Shown: piece after piece, positions 46,507 through 60,621 of the stretch
Position numbering within the stretch: position 1 is the first letter of the stretch
How the letters are laid out: each line of letters starts with the position of its first letter
Assembly: GCA_030765055.1 (NCBI GenBank)
Contig: CM060954.1
Span: 112,456,107 to 112,520,106, forward strand
Origin: Mantis religiosa
Lineage: Eukaryota > Arthropoda > Insecta > Mantodea > Mantidae
Direction of reading: 5' to 3'
Length of the DNA: 64,000 nucleotides
Position numbers and translations under genes: made by a program
Notes under the pieces: model-generated
What the model saw: the letters and a program-made list of their open reading frames with translations, nothing else
What the model was told of the DNA's origin: nothing
Databases searched by the model: none

Positions 46507-47658
46507 AACAATATGGCGGGCATGAACGCAGCTGTTGTTGTCCATTTGCTATATTTAAGACCGTCTAAATGACATTCGTAATAGAGTACGGCCTATGAGG
46601 AGAAATGATTTTAAGGAGCTAGCAGAAGAAATTTTTCTACAAAGGTATAGACTGTCGAAACAAGTTGCTATGAAGACTACTGCGGAAGTACAAGATAGGT
46701 TAGAACATGCATCTAAAGGAATATGCTTATCTCGCCTTTGCTTCAAGTATTAATAACTTTGAGATTTTATAATCGCATTTCATGTGGATAATACTCTACC
46801 ACCCGTCTTGAAAGTTTCTAGTCACTCATCACTTGTCCTTCATTCCTCGTTTTAAATTCACATAACATTGAGTTAGAACATGCATTGAAAGGAATATGCT
46901 GATCTCGCCTTTGCTTTAAGTATTAATAATTTACTGAATTATGTGTATAATACACTACCACCCGTCTTGAAACGTTCAAGTTACTCGTCACCTGTCCTCC
47001 GCTCCTCGTTTTAAATTTACGTAATACTGACGTTAGAACATGCATCGAAAGGAATATGCCAATCTCGCCTTTGCTTCAAGTATTAATAATTTTGCGACCT
47101 TATAATTCACTGAATTATGTGGACAATACACTACCACCCGTCTTGAAACGTTCAAGTCACTCGTCACTTGTACTTGTTCGCACCTTGTTTTAAATTTACG
47201 TAATACTGAAGATGTTTCATGCTTCTAGTAATGACCCATGCATTTGAATTAAATTAGTTTCCAATTTTTTCCCACGTGACATCTTTCTCTTTTACATTCA
47301 CCGCATCCGTCCTGATTTCCACGATACCCTTATACTTCGTCACCCATTCAATTAACAATTCTTTCTCCATCGATGTTTACGATTTTGTTTATCCGCCAAT
47401 TTTTAGCTGTGTGCAGACTGCAGTGCAGACGAAAATGAAAACAAAAGCGCATCGCAGTACGTTCAGAAAATAGTACTCATCCATAGCCTTCTATAGCTGT
47501 AATATTTACAAGTTTCTTGGCGTTAACATGTCCTTGTTAACATTTTCAGAAAACAGGTTGGTGAAATGCAACAAATTTAACAGTTTTGTTAGCACTGTTA
47601 CAATTGTTGCGTTACATTTGTTAACGTCGATTTTAACATCTGTTGGTGATATCGGACA
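46507..47658 (+). mobile_element. Harbinger-type element derivative, copy 3, left end in the gap
   Basis: It starts inside the element (ATATGGCGGGCATGAACGCA, compare 19909) and ends with the inverse of TGTCCGATATCACCAACAGA followed by TAA (47659-47661). The transposase remnant is the cleanest of the three: MRRNDFKELAEEIFLQRYRL, SKQVAMKTTAEVQDRLEHAS, KGICLSRLCFKY, stop. The junction unit occurs three times (46699-46871, 46872-47031, 47032-47209). A Myb/SANT-like remnant follows on the minus strand around 47280-47420. Confidence 0.85.
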
Positions 47659-47661
47659 TAA

Positions 47662-48745
47662 GTATAGTCTAATTAAACAATTTTGTATTTCAGGCGCTTA
47701 AAAGATCAGGTTTTAAATGTAGAATTTTGGAGTCTCGATGAATTACCTGATACCGCTTAATATTTACCTAAAATCCGCACACAGAAAATATGTTCAGAAC
47801 AGCAAGTATATGGCAATTTCTTCCTCTTAGTTACGTAACTTTCTGCACATGGAAAGCTTTACAAGTGCAAAACACAATTAATATTGTCTAAACGTCAAAA
47901 ATAAGCACGCCTGTAGTTCTTTAAGTTATATTTATGGCAGTAAATCATTTTGATTTGTATGTTATATGCGCTCTACATGCAGCGCCAGGTATAAATATAA
48001 ATCACGGATGACATGCTGAAACCTGTATTTCCGGAAACGCCGATAATACCTGAATTGAATGGCGGTTCTTTAATATTTTTCAATTATATATAGGCGCGTG
48101 AGTGGAAGTTCACGAGTAGTCGCCCCTTGCTGGAAAGACAATCGACCTCATCTGCATTCTGGCCGCTCCACACCCAGAATATGTAATTTCCGTAATGACC
48201 TTACGGGAGACCTTGCTTTTTTGCTGGTGCTAGAAGTCGGTCGGAATCTGTGGACAGCGGAACCTTTGTTTTTTGGTCGCTGCCCGGAGCCGAAGCGCTT
48301 CATGCTCGGAACCGATGATGCCATTATGGCAATTCGCCATGCACGTTCCAGTGCGACGTGGCACCTCGGGCTGTCGTTTGCATATCGTCCAAGTTGGAGG
48401 CTTGCATCATCAAGAACTAGGTGTGATATTGGAGATAATAAAAGACTGCTGACATGACCACAAAGCTGTTTGCTGTAGCCACGGGCCCCATAAACTACCT
48501 CACATTCATTAATGCAGTGCGAACGTTTTCAAATCGAGTTGCCAATGGATGGAAACTGCTTTGTGATGAGGTGTTGACGACACAATCTTGACGTACAGTT
48601 ACACCCAAAATGTGAGTAACAACCTTCACGTCGTATCTTAAGCACCTATTTAATTTCATTTCGTCCTTCCCACTTTTACTTACCCTACTGCGCATTTACA
48701 AATTAGATCAACTATTGAAATTCATTACCAAATTACAACAAATTC
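47662..48745. other. No gene; GC-richer frame at 48098-48457
   Basis: A 119-codon plus-strand frame (48098-48457) lies in a G+C-richer block and includes RCPEPKRFMLGTDDAI, but it has no recognised domain. It could be a repeat fragment. The rest is AT-rich. Confidence 0.4.
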
Positions 48746-48746
48746 A

Positions 48747-48986
48747 GCCCGCCTCGGTAGCGTGGTGGTAGAGTGTCTGCCTCACGTTCAAGAGGTCCCG
48801 AGTTCGAATCTCCGTCAGGGTGAGTTACCTGGATAAGGTTTTTTCCGGGGTTTTCCCTTATACTGAAAGACGAATGTCGGGTAACTCTAAGCTCTATGGG
48901 CCCTGGGCTCATTTGAGCATCATTTCACCGTCCGATATGACTAACGTTGGAGGACGTAAATTACAAAAAAAAAAAAAAAAAAAAAA
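48747..48986 (+). mobile_element. SINE-A, complete, poly(A) tail
   Basis: It runs from GCCCGCCTCGGTAGCGTGGT (A box) through GAGTTCGAATCTCCG (B box), GAATGTCGGGTAACTCTAAG and GTTGGAGGACGTAAATTAC into about 23 A. TCATTACCA occurs in the left flank (48722-48730) and just after the tail (48987-48995), with an A-rich segment between the left copy and the SINE head. The complete head makes it a reference copy for the family. Confidence 0.88.
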
Positions 48987-49427
48987 ATCATTACCAGAAT
49001 GTTTACGTAAAATATGTTTTGAGTCCTCCAATAAAGTAGAAAAAGCCTTATGAATGTGTGTCTTACAAAAATTTGACACAAATATTTTGAGATAAAAGAA
49101 TTTTCTCATTCCAAAGTCCCTGTATATTAAATATTTTCTAACCGTTTGTTTTCCTCAAAAGATAGCTGTAAATCAGGATGAAATACCTTATGTTTTAAGA
49201 TATTTTCAGGACAAATTAAATGTAATCTTGACTTTTCAGGGAATGTCCTCGGAAATTTTCGTAATTCGGGTGACATTTGCATAACTGGTAAACTGTAAGA
49301 GGCAGACATACTTTTAAAGCTATATACAAAATGTGATATTGAAGTACAATTTATGATAAATACGATTTATTTAATTAAGAAGAATTGTCAAAGTATTAAA
49401 AGTGTAATATATTTCCTATTGTAGTAT
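48987..49427. other. No gene seen
   Basis: AT-rich, no signal. Confidence 0.5.
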
Positions 49428-49680
49428 GAGTAGCTGACATGTCAATTTATAAGAGTACTCATTCAACTGTTTGATGTCCACCGTTCCTCCAAAAAGCGCT
49501 TTTCTTCCCTAAATTTGGGCCATCTTCAGCGAAGTCTGCTCCAATTACTGAGCAGACTGAGTAGTTGGAGCAGACTTCACTGAAGATGACCCAAATTTAG
49601 GGAAGAAAAGCGCTTTTGGAGGAACGGTGGGCATCAAACAGTTCAGTGAGTACTCCTATAAATTGGTATGCCAGCTACTC
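49428..49680. repeat. 253-bp foldback with hammerhead-like pieces
   Basis: The arms 49428-49548 and 49560-49680 are about 90% identical inverted repeats. Outer ends read GAGTAGCTGRCAT and the inner part CAGACTT. The right arm on plus has CTGAAGA (49580-49586), CCC-AAATTTA-GGG and GAAAAGCGC; the left arm has the same on minus. The CTGAAGATGRCCC...GGG.GAAA order is seen at Penelope-like termini in insects. No gene is present. Confidence 0.7.
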
Positions 49681-51807
49681 ATATTTATATACGATTTATT
49701 TATTTTGTGGAATTAGCCATTTCTAAGATATTCCTTGTTATTCATTGGAATCTTCCAATACTTGTACTTTTCTTAAATTGGAAGTCATTTATTTTTTCTT
49801 CCTTTTTCTCACTCTTCCTCCCTCTCGCTTTGTCTCGACCATACAAAGAGAAAATAAATTCAAAGCATTACAAAGAGAACACCCCTTAAAGACTTGACTA
49901 TAGCTTAAGCCTCAGTTTTTACAAGAGTAAGTTGAAAATTTAATGTGTATGCAACTCATTAGATTTTTCAGATTCTCTGCCTGTGCAAGTTAAGAGTAAG
50001 TCTTCTATTCCACCAGAACTTTGACCTCAATAGATATGTTACGGAAATACCCAATCTTTTGAGATCTCTTGAATATCGAAAAAGGTATTGTTGGAAAAAG
50101 GCTCATTGCCTCTGTGACCGGATAACTAAACGTAGTTATAGTTTGACTAAAATAAATATATTTTGGGGTATTTTCATGGCAGACAAAATTATCTGGAAAT
50201 GATTAGTGAAATGTTTTTCATTGGAAGGAAATTTGTATAATTTTGTTGAACGGGTAAACCAAATGAAATGGACGGAAATTTACTACACAAAACACGTGGT
50301 TCTCTTTAAGACACTTTATTTGATAACATTTTTGTAATATCTGTCATTCCTGCGATGTCCGTTTATATTGCTTTGGCAATTTTTTATAACTGATGGGGCT
50401 ATTCAGTTTTTCTCGTGAGTAATGGAAAAAGACTGGAATTCTGTCAGGATATTGCATCTGTGTTTTAAATATTTAAGAATCGATTCGTTTTCTGTATTCC
50501 CTTATATCTACAAGAGGTGCATAATGAATTGTCTTATGTCATTTGGGTTGAGAGCTCTTTATCATTTTTGTTATGTTATTTATTTATTCATTCATTCATT
50601 TTCAGTACCACACATGGTACCAGTAGTGTTAACTACTAACTACTAGCTAGTAGCTTTGGTAGCTTTTCCTAATAACGTTGGTTTTTTTGTGTTTCATTTC
50701 TTTATTATATTCTGACAACCTAAACAATTAGATGTGAATTGACTACTCGTATATGTTATGCAGTAGCGATATTTAATTGTGAAATTTCTTCAATCTGGAA
50801 TTACCATTTAAGGGTTGCTTACCAAATCATAGAAGGGGTCAGTCAACCAAAGAAAGTAGTATATCCAAGTGAAGAGATGCCTTTAGTCAAATATTAAGTG
50901 TGCAGAGATCCTGGGTTCGTTTGAGTTACCATGAATGAGTGTGTTAGAGAGATAGAGATAGAGGGTTGAAAAGTAATACCAATAATTAAAAAAAAAGAAC
51001 GGATATAAAATTAGTGAACATTATTGCTGACAGGTAATTGTCTCTAACATCAAAACTGGTAGAAATGACTTTTAGGAGATGTAATTGTTTGGGTTATTAG
51101 TATATTGGTGATATGAATGAAAAGAACGCAGAAGAATCGAATGTTTTCCAGGCTTTTGCTCTCCTGTAATGAAAAGTGAAGCGCTGAATATTTGCTATCC
51201 AGGATTTCTGTAAAACGCTGATTTGCTTTTCTTCAACACAACGTATTTTAAAAACTTGTAGATATAATTTAGGAGACCATCGTGTTGTAACCGCAGTATC
51301 AGGCAGCGATTTGGAGGCGGCGAATTAATCGAAATCAGATAATTAAAAAAGAATATAAATTAATAAAATGCTTTGCTAAACTAATATAAAAATATTGTTA
51401 TAATAATATGAAATTAGAATAGAGTAATGATTAAAATAACGGTTGACTTAAAGAATAAGAAGGGAAGAATATAATTTAATATAGCATACACACTAGCATC
51501 CAGGCAATGAAAAGAAAATATTCTTGTAAAAATCTGTACATTTTGAAGAGACAGGAAGGGAGGACCGTTATCTTCTTTGTGCTAGTAAAAGTTCAATGTC
51601 TGAGAACTACAGTATACTCTGAGCCAGGAATATGTTGGGACAAAGGGGTTTTCAAAATGCAGTTGGGCATAAACGCTATAGGGATTTACTTCGCTGATTT
51701 GATAACGATGTATACCGTTACAAACAACTCAGGGTAGGCGTTCCCCAACTCAGGGTGGGCTGAACATCAATGAGTTAAATGAGTTTTGCAAACCAATGCG
51801 AAAATTC
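49681..51807. other. No gene seen
   Basis: AT-rich. Frames at 49668-49889, 50422-50646 and 51507-51737 are unrecognised. TCAT repeats at 50583-50602 are short. Confidence 0.45.
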
Positions 51808-52352
51808 GAAATAAATGAGAAACCAATAATAATGTAACATTTGAGAAGGGTGAGCTAGTTTGGTCATGTGATAAAGTTAGAGAGGGGGTTAGAATAAGGT
51901 TCGAACTGAATCGTGAAGTAAGAAAAGTTTACTTAAAAAGGTGATACTACGACAGGAAGGAGGTGTTCATGAGCATTAAGAAGAGAAGCGAAGATTTATA
52001 AGTCTGAAATGTAGGGAAGTTAAGAATAACGCAACCAGCGTAAGTGGAAGCAGCATTAGAAGTTTATTAGAGCAAAGTAGTCACCTTATTATAAAGAAGA
52101 AATAGAAGCGGCGCGGAAGTAACTTTAAACAAGTAATCCAGGGTTTCAAGTAAGGAATTTTACTAACAGGTGGTGACCGATCCAAGTCGATAAGCAAACT
52201 TAGTAGGAATTAAACCAAATAATTCTGCAACAAACAAAGTTATAAATACGACTGAGTAGCCAACAACCACCAAAATCCATTTCCTACAACCATTCACCTG
52301 AGGATAAGAGAACCCATAGCTCCAAATAGAACCCAATCAACCCAATCAATTT
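51808..52352 (-). repeat. LTR-like dispersed repeat, copy 2
   Basis: Reverse-complement partner of 35101-35496, including ~190 bp that copy 1 lacks. On the minus strand it has GGCTACTCAGTCGTATTTAT AAC, which could be an initiator/TATA-like element, near its first third. No coding sequence is adjacent. It may be a solo LTR, but terminal TG...CA and duplications are not clear. Confidence 0.6.
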
Positions 52353-54110
52353 AAAAGTACTTTTGCTTCTGGTATCACTGCCAATATAGTGGTGTTTGAA
52401 GCAAGGGACTTCAACATTTTTATATGTTAAGTTTGCAAAAGGGAAGTCACTCTTTTATCAAATTAATTTTATGAAGGAAAATATTGTTTTATTTCCTCAT
52501 ACAACTTATAGCATAAATGTACCCACCTTGTGTCATGACTAATTATTGCTTTTCTTTTTACAGGTGAGTACCTCATTTACTTCTACCTCTTTGCTTCTGT
52601 AAATGGTGATTTTGTAGCTACAACTTTAGTAAGTATTATTATAGTGCTACTGGAGTGTTCAATTGACTTTTATCTTAAATGTGCTGGGCTCTGAGAGAAA
52701 GAAATATCTTCTAAGAAGCTAGAAAAGTAAATTGTGCATTCATAGTATAGATTGATTCGATCTTAAAACAAAGGCTCCATAATAGTATAATTAGTTTTTA
52801 ATAATTTTAACGATATTACAATTGTCAGCGAAGAGGAAACTCAATTTTTTGACTCTTTCTAATTGGACAAAACGATGTATTTACCGTTGTCAATTTACAC
52901 TGTAGAAAATAAGGTTTCAGAATGATGTTTTGTGTTCTTTGAGGAGATTTGGTGAGCTTTTTGAACTGTTAGTAGCTTATGGTCTTATTGTAATCCTTTT
53001 CTAGGACTTTTTGTAGCGAGCCTATCATTCAAATTACAGTTAACATTTACAAAAGAAAACGTTTGTGAAAGTAAACTCTTAACTGTTAGAAAGCAGGTGC
53101 CAAGTTTTACGTATAAGTGTCCAGGGTTATATAATTATCATTCCCCCATTTTTTGAGGTATGAAAATTATTGAATACATAAAATTCGGAATAGTAGATGC
53201 TACGATTTGGAATTCAATTCCACAGCTACAAGATCAGACCTTTTAAATGTCTGTTTGCAGCTTCCCAAATTTCGGGAATTTTCAGGGAAATTTTTAAAAC
53301 AACATAAGGTACTCAACTTGTGGGCACTTTACAGCCATTGATTACAGGAATTTAATGTTTTGGCAAGAGAAGTTGCACTATTGTTTCTTAGCAAAGTGAG
53401 AAACTGAGCAAGAAACTAGAATCTCACACCTATGTAATTAAGAGTATTTTAGAATCAGTTAAAATGTACTGTGTTCATATATGCTTTTATATCTTTGTAT
53501 TAAAAGGACTGTTTAAGCAACATAGCTATAACTAGATCGCGAACAAAATGCGGTTGGAGGTGTGGCTTACCAACTTTAGCTTTCCCCCTCCTCTACCGCC
53601 ATTTCAGATTGTCTCTCCTCCATTGCGCAGGCTGCATTGTTCAATTTCACTCGCTTTCGCATTCATTGTTTACATTCACTCTTTTCATTTTCTGCCGAAT
53701 CACTGCTTAGTTCCTAAGGGTTTAAGAAAGCCATGATTCTACCTATTTGTTGATCGATTGTGAGATCATATTCGAGGTAGTTATTTTCTGTTAACTTTGA
53801 AAATCAAAAGAGCATTAAAATACGCGTGTTTGGTGTTGTTTGCACTCTGTCGTATGCAGGAAGGGAGGGGTGGGAGTCATTTGATGCTTGGATGGCGAGA
53901 AGGGGAGAAGGCTCTCCTGACGCATGCGTACACCGACTGCATTTTGTTTGCGGTCTACCTGTAGATTCCTTGGCGGAATATATAACTGATTTTGTGAAGA
54001 AACTGATTGATGGAAAATCTGCTTTCTTCTTCTTATTGGCTTAAGTGTTGGTGTTGACGAAATGTATATTTCTGATTAATGTTCCCATATCCACAAAAAC
54101 ATCTACAGCT
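52353..54110. other. No gene seen
   Basis: Frames 53548-53736 and 53826-54044 are unrecognised. Apart from the splice-like site at 52561 there is no signal. Confidence 0.45.
52533..52571 (+). promoter_or_regulatory. Candidate recursive (ratcheting) splice site
   Basis: TGACTAAT (branch-point-like), then TATTGCTTTTCTTTTTA, then CAG|GTGAGTACC at 52561-52569. A full 3' splice site directly fused to a 5' splice site with no exon is the layout of recursive splice points in long insect introns. No host exon on the plus strand is known here, so it may be chance. Confidence 0.35.
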
Positions 54111-54385
54111 TAATGTTGAGCTTTTTTTTTGTTGTTGTTGTAATTTACGTCCTCCAACGTTAAGTAATATCGGACGATGAATGGAATGGGTGAAATTATG
54201 CTCGAATGAGTCCGGGGTCCATAGAGCTTAGAGTTACCCGACATTCGTCGTTCAGAATAAGGGAAAACCCCTTAAAAAGCTTATCCAGGTAACTCACCCT
54301 GACCGAGATTCGAAATCGGGACCTCTCGAACTTGAGGCAGACACGTTACCACCACGCTACCGAGGCGGGCTAGTGTTGAAGCTTA
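54108..54385 (-). mobile_element. SINE-A with likely target duplication
   Basis: The body is 54142-54370 on minus, from GCCCGCCTCGGTAGCGTGGT to GTTGGAGGACGTAAATTAC, with a tail reading (AAC)n then A-run (TTTTTTTTT GTTGTTGTTG on plus). TTAATGTTGAGCTT (left) and TAGTGTTGAAGCTT (right) may be the duplication with an indel. Confidence 0.82.
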
Positions 54386-54588
54386 GATGACCACAGTGCA
54401 CAGCATGCTATTATGTCATCGTGGTTTTTGTACTAAATATTATTCGAATTACTATTTTTTGTTGTGCTAACGGGCTACTAATTAGAGGGCATAACGGTGA
54501 GATAGCAGCAGAAACAGCATAAGCAGACGAGAAAGAGTTTATTAGATTTTATTTCGATATTATTTTTTAGTAGATACATTTACTTTTT

Positions 54589-56403
<1,815 letters not shown>

Positions 56404-56646
56404 AAATGTGTAATGTTTAACGCCCGCTTTTACTACATACGGCACCGCAGGGGGTGACACTGATGATACATGAGATGAAGATGGAGCACCGGTAGAATGA
56501 GATGGCGGGGGAAACCAGAGATCCCGGAGAAAACCCGCCCCAGCGCCATGTTGTCCACCACAAATCTCACTTTGCGGTCGTCTGGGATCGAACCCGGGCC
56601 GCCTTGGTGAGAGCCAAGCGGTCTAACCACTGAGCCATGGCGCGGC
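56404..56646 (-). mobile_element. SINE-B
   Basis: The minus strand runs from GGCCGCGCCATGGCTCAGTG (A box) through GGGTTCGATCCCAG (B box), GTGAGATTTGTGGTGGACAA and CTCCGGGATCTCTGGTTTCC to GTGTCACCCCCTGCGGTGCC and CGTTAAACATTACA. It is the cleanest head-to-tail SINE-B here. The 65-codon frame across it is not a gene. Confidence 0.88.
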
Positions 56647-56722
56647 CTTGATAATGGAGTAATATTTCTAAAATTTATTGGTAATATATTGAATCATTTA
56701 CTGGCAATATAATCAATCTTTG

Positions 56723-57018
56723 ATTAATTAGAGCCAACTGAAAAATTCAATGCCATGGCCGGGATTTGAACCACGGATCTACTGGTTTCCGTCCAGTCGC
56801 TCTGACCCTTGAGCTACCATGGTCAACGTGTCTTCCTGACATTAAATTCTCCAATTGACTCATATAAATATAATATAATGAGTCAATTGGAGAATTTAAT
56901 GTCAGGAAGGCACGTTGACCATGGTAGCTCAAGGGTCAGAGCGACTGGACGGAAACCAGTAGATCCGTGGTTCAAATCCCGGCCATGGCATTGAATTTTT
57001 CAGTTGGCTCTAATTAAT
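56723..57018. mobile_element. Two SINE-C copies as a near-perfect palindrome
   Basis: 56723-56863 and 56878-57018 are 141-bp inverted repeats differing at one base by eye (T at 56831), with a 14-bp AT-rich centre. Each arm is a full SINE-C head: CATGGTAGCTCAAGGGTCAG, anticodon-like arm, GGTTCAAATCCCGG, and GAATTTTTCAGTTGGCTC. The two heads face each other at the centre. Frames on both strands give the same 61-residue peptide because of the symmetry. Confidence 0.92.
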
Positions 57019-57289
57019 AAAAAATCACCCATATACCGGAGTAATGTATTTAAAAGGATTAATTCTTTAAGGATTAATTCCTCAATATAAATTTACATTA
57101 ACAAATTATCAATCTTTCTCTCACATAATTTTAATCTATATGATTGAGCTATCAAGTTCTGTTTTCCTCTAGTGTTGTAGTTATGATATCTGAATATTGA
57201 GGCAAAGAACTATTTCGTATATACAATATGGATTTCAATATAAAGATACTGGGAAGGGTTAGTATTGAAATATAACTCTATTTCGGTTA
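57019..57289. other. No gene seen
   Basis: AT-rich spacer. Confidence 0.5.
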
Positions 57290-58060
57290 ACTGATGCTGG
57301 GTGTCTCCGTCTCAAAATTTCATGAACTTGTTCTAATTGTTGAGAATAAAGATCCATATCAAACGCCCGCCCTTTTGGAACAAACTCTCATTGAATCATA
57401 TCTTCAAATTCCACCAGACTCACAACATTACTTTGGGACCGAACTGATTTTTTTTTTTTTTAACGATCACTTTGGCAGGTTGGCGGGGATCAAGCCACTG
57501 TTTCGAGTCTCCAGGCTTTCAGTATTATACCCATTGTTAATTACAAGTTACAGTTGTGCTGACAATTCTATCGTTCCTGGAATTATTGATAACCTGACGA
57601 TATCCACTCTACGTTCAGCCTGTTGATGTGTCAATTCACGAGGTACAGATCACAACTTCTGTATGATTTTCAAAGTGTCTTAATGTGACGATATATGGTA
57701 TCTTTTGATGCACCAAGTTCTTCTGAAAACCTACGGTTACCTTTTAGCGGATTTTCTAGCAAAAATTGTGCGTATTTTCAATATTCCATACTTAAGGTCT
57801 TTCAGAACGTGGTAAATCTTTAGTGTAATCGTCTTCATTGTTAAAACGTTGGAACCATCGTTGTATCACACGCTCACAAACCACACCTTCTCCTTCCATT
57901 TCATATATTCTTCGAGCTGCGGCAGTGGCTCTATAATCTAGTTTGCAGTAGTGTTTTAGGTCTCCAAGTTCAAACTTTGTTATTTCCATTTTGTGATTGT
58001 TTATTAACAACTGAATACAGATGTATGCTCGCAATGTGTGCAACTCTAGCCATGGCATCC
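57290..58060 (-). pseudogene. Mariner transposase, degraded, no ends found
   Basis: The minus strand starts MEITKFELGDLKHYCKLDYR, then ARRIYEMEGEGVVCERVIQR WFQRFNNEDDY (helix-turn-helix), a frame break, LLENPLKGNRRLSEELG-like sequence, then in other frames KQWLDPRQPA and QSNVVSLVEFEDMIQ, and finally GRAFDMDLYSQQLEQVHEIL. The second and third Asp blocks are past the end. It belongs to a mariner group different from those at 13344, 16495 and 22410 by its N-terminus. A T-run at 57449-57460 lies inside. No inverted repeats were identified. Confidence 0.7.
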
Positions 58061-58089
58061 TGTAAATAGCATTACCAAACCAAAGAAAC

Positions 58090-58335
58090 TCAAATTTTCC
58101 AAAACACCAACATAAAAAATAAAAATAAAAAAACGACGTTACTTATGAGACTACCTAATATGATTGGCTGATTAATTTTAAGAATTACCTGTTTATGCCA
58201 TTTTTGTATTACTTTTTCAAGAGCACAATTAAAGAGCACTGGAGAAAGACGATCTCCTTTTCTTACTCCTGATTTAGCTTGGAAAGTTTCAGAAATGCCT
58301 CCCATAAATTTTGTTTTAGGTTTTGTATCTGTTAG
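58090..58335 (-). pseudogene. Non-LTR reverse transcriptase fragment
   Basis: The minus strand reads LTDTKPKTKFMGGISETFQA, KSGVRKGDRLSPVLFNCALE, KVIQKWHKQV. SGVRQGDxLSPxLFNxALExVI is the conserved block before the YADD motif in RTE- and CR1-type non-LTR elements. The sequence loses similarity after PIILGS. It lies directly beside the mariner remnant. Only one block is left, so clade assignment is uncertain. Confidence 0.75.
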
Positions 58336-58367
58336 TGTCTAATAAGTGCAAGGTCTAAACCTTGTTC

Positions 58368-58431
<64 letters not shown>
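58368..58431. repeat. (TCA)n microsatellite at a SINE tail
   Basis: About 21 TCA units directly joined to the 3' side of the SINE-C at 58432 (CATGAAACGGTAGAGTC). Confidence 0.97.
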
Positions 58432-58578
58432 GAAACGGTAGAGTCAGACTGAAAAATTCAATGCCATAGCTGGGATTTGAACCACGGATCTTCTGTTTGC
58501 CGTCCAGCCGCTCTAACCCTTCAGCTACTATGGCCAACGTGCCAACATGACATTAAATTCTCCAACTGAGTCGTGTTT
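58432..58578 (-). mobile_element. SINE-C, tail replaced by (ATG)n
   Basis: The minus strand reads ACACGACTCAGTTGGAG, GCCATAGTAGCTGAAGGGTT (A box), GGTTCAAATCCCAG (B box), CAGTCTGACTCTACC, GTTTCATG and then the ATG repeat. The second copy continues past TTTCATGG with more tail instead. Confidence 0.85.
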
Positions 58579-60620
<2,042 letters not shown>

Positions 60621-60621
60621 A

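Noticed and set aside
45344..46568. Frames of 350-390 codons across the gap
   Set aside because: Made of unknown bases; only the first ~45 residues of one (45344) are informative.
48098..48457. 119-codon plus-strand frame in a GC-richer patch
   Set aside because: No domain recognised; GC-rich patches lengthen chance frames.
48747..48830. tRNA gene in the SINE-A head
   Set aside because: A/B boxes are good, but the same ~230-bp unit recurs at six places with a retroposon tail.
56747..56994. Two 61-codon frames with the same peptide on opposite strands
   Set aside because: Consequence of the SINE palindrome.
58368..58431. Possible CRISPR-like or regulatory array
   Set aside because: A simple TCA repeat with no spacers, in a eukaryotic context.
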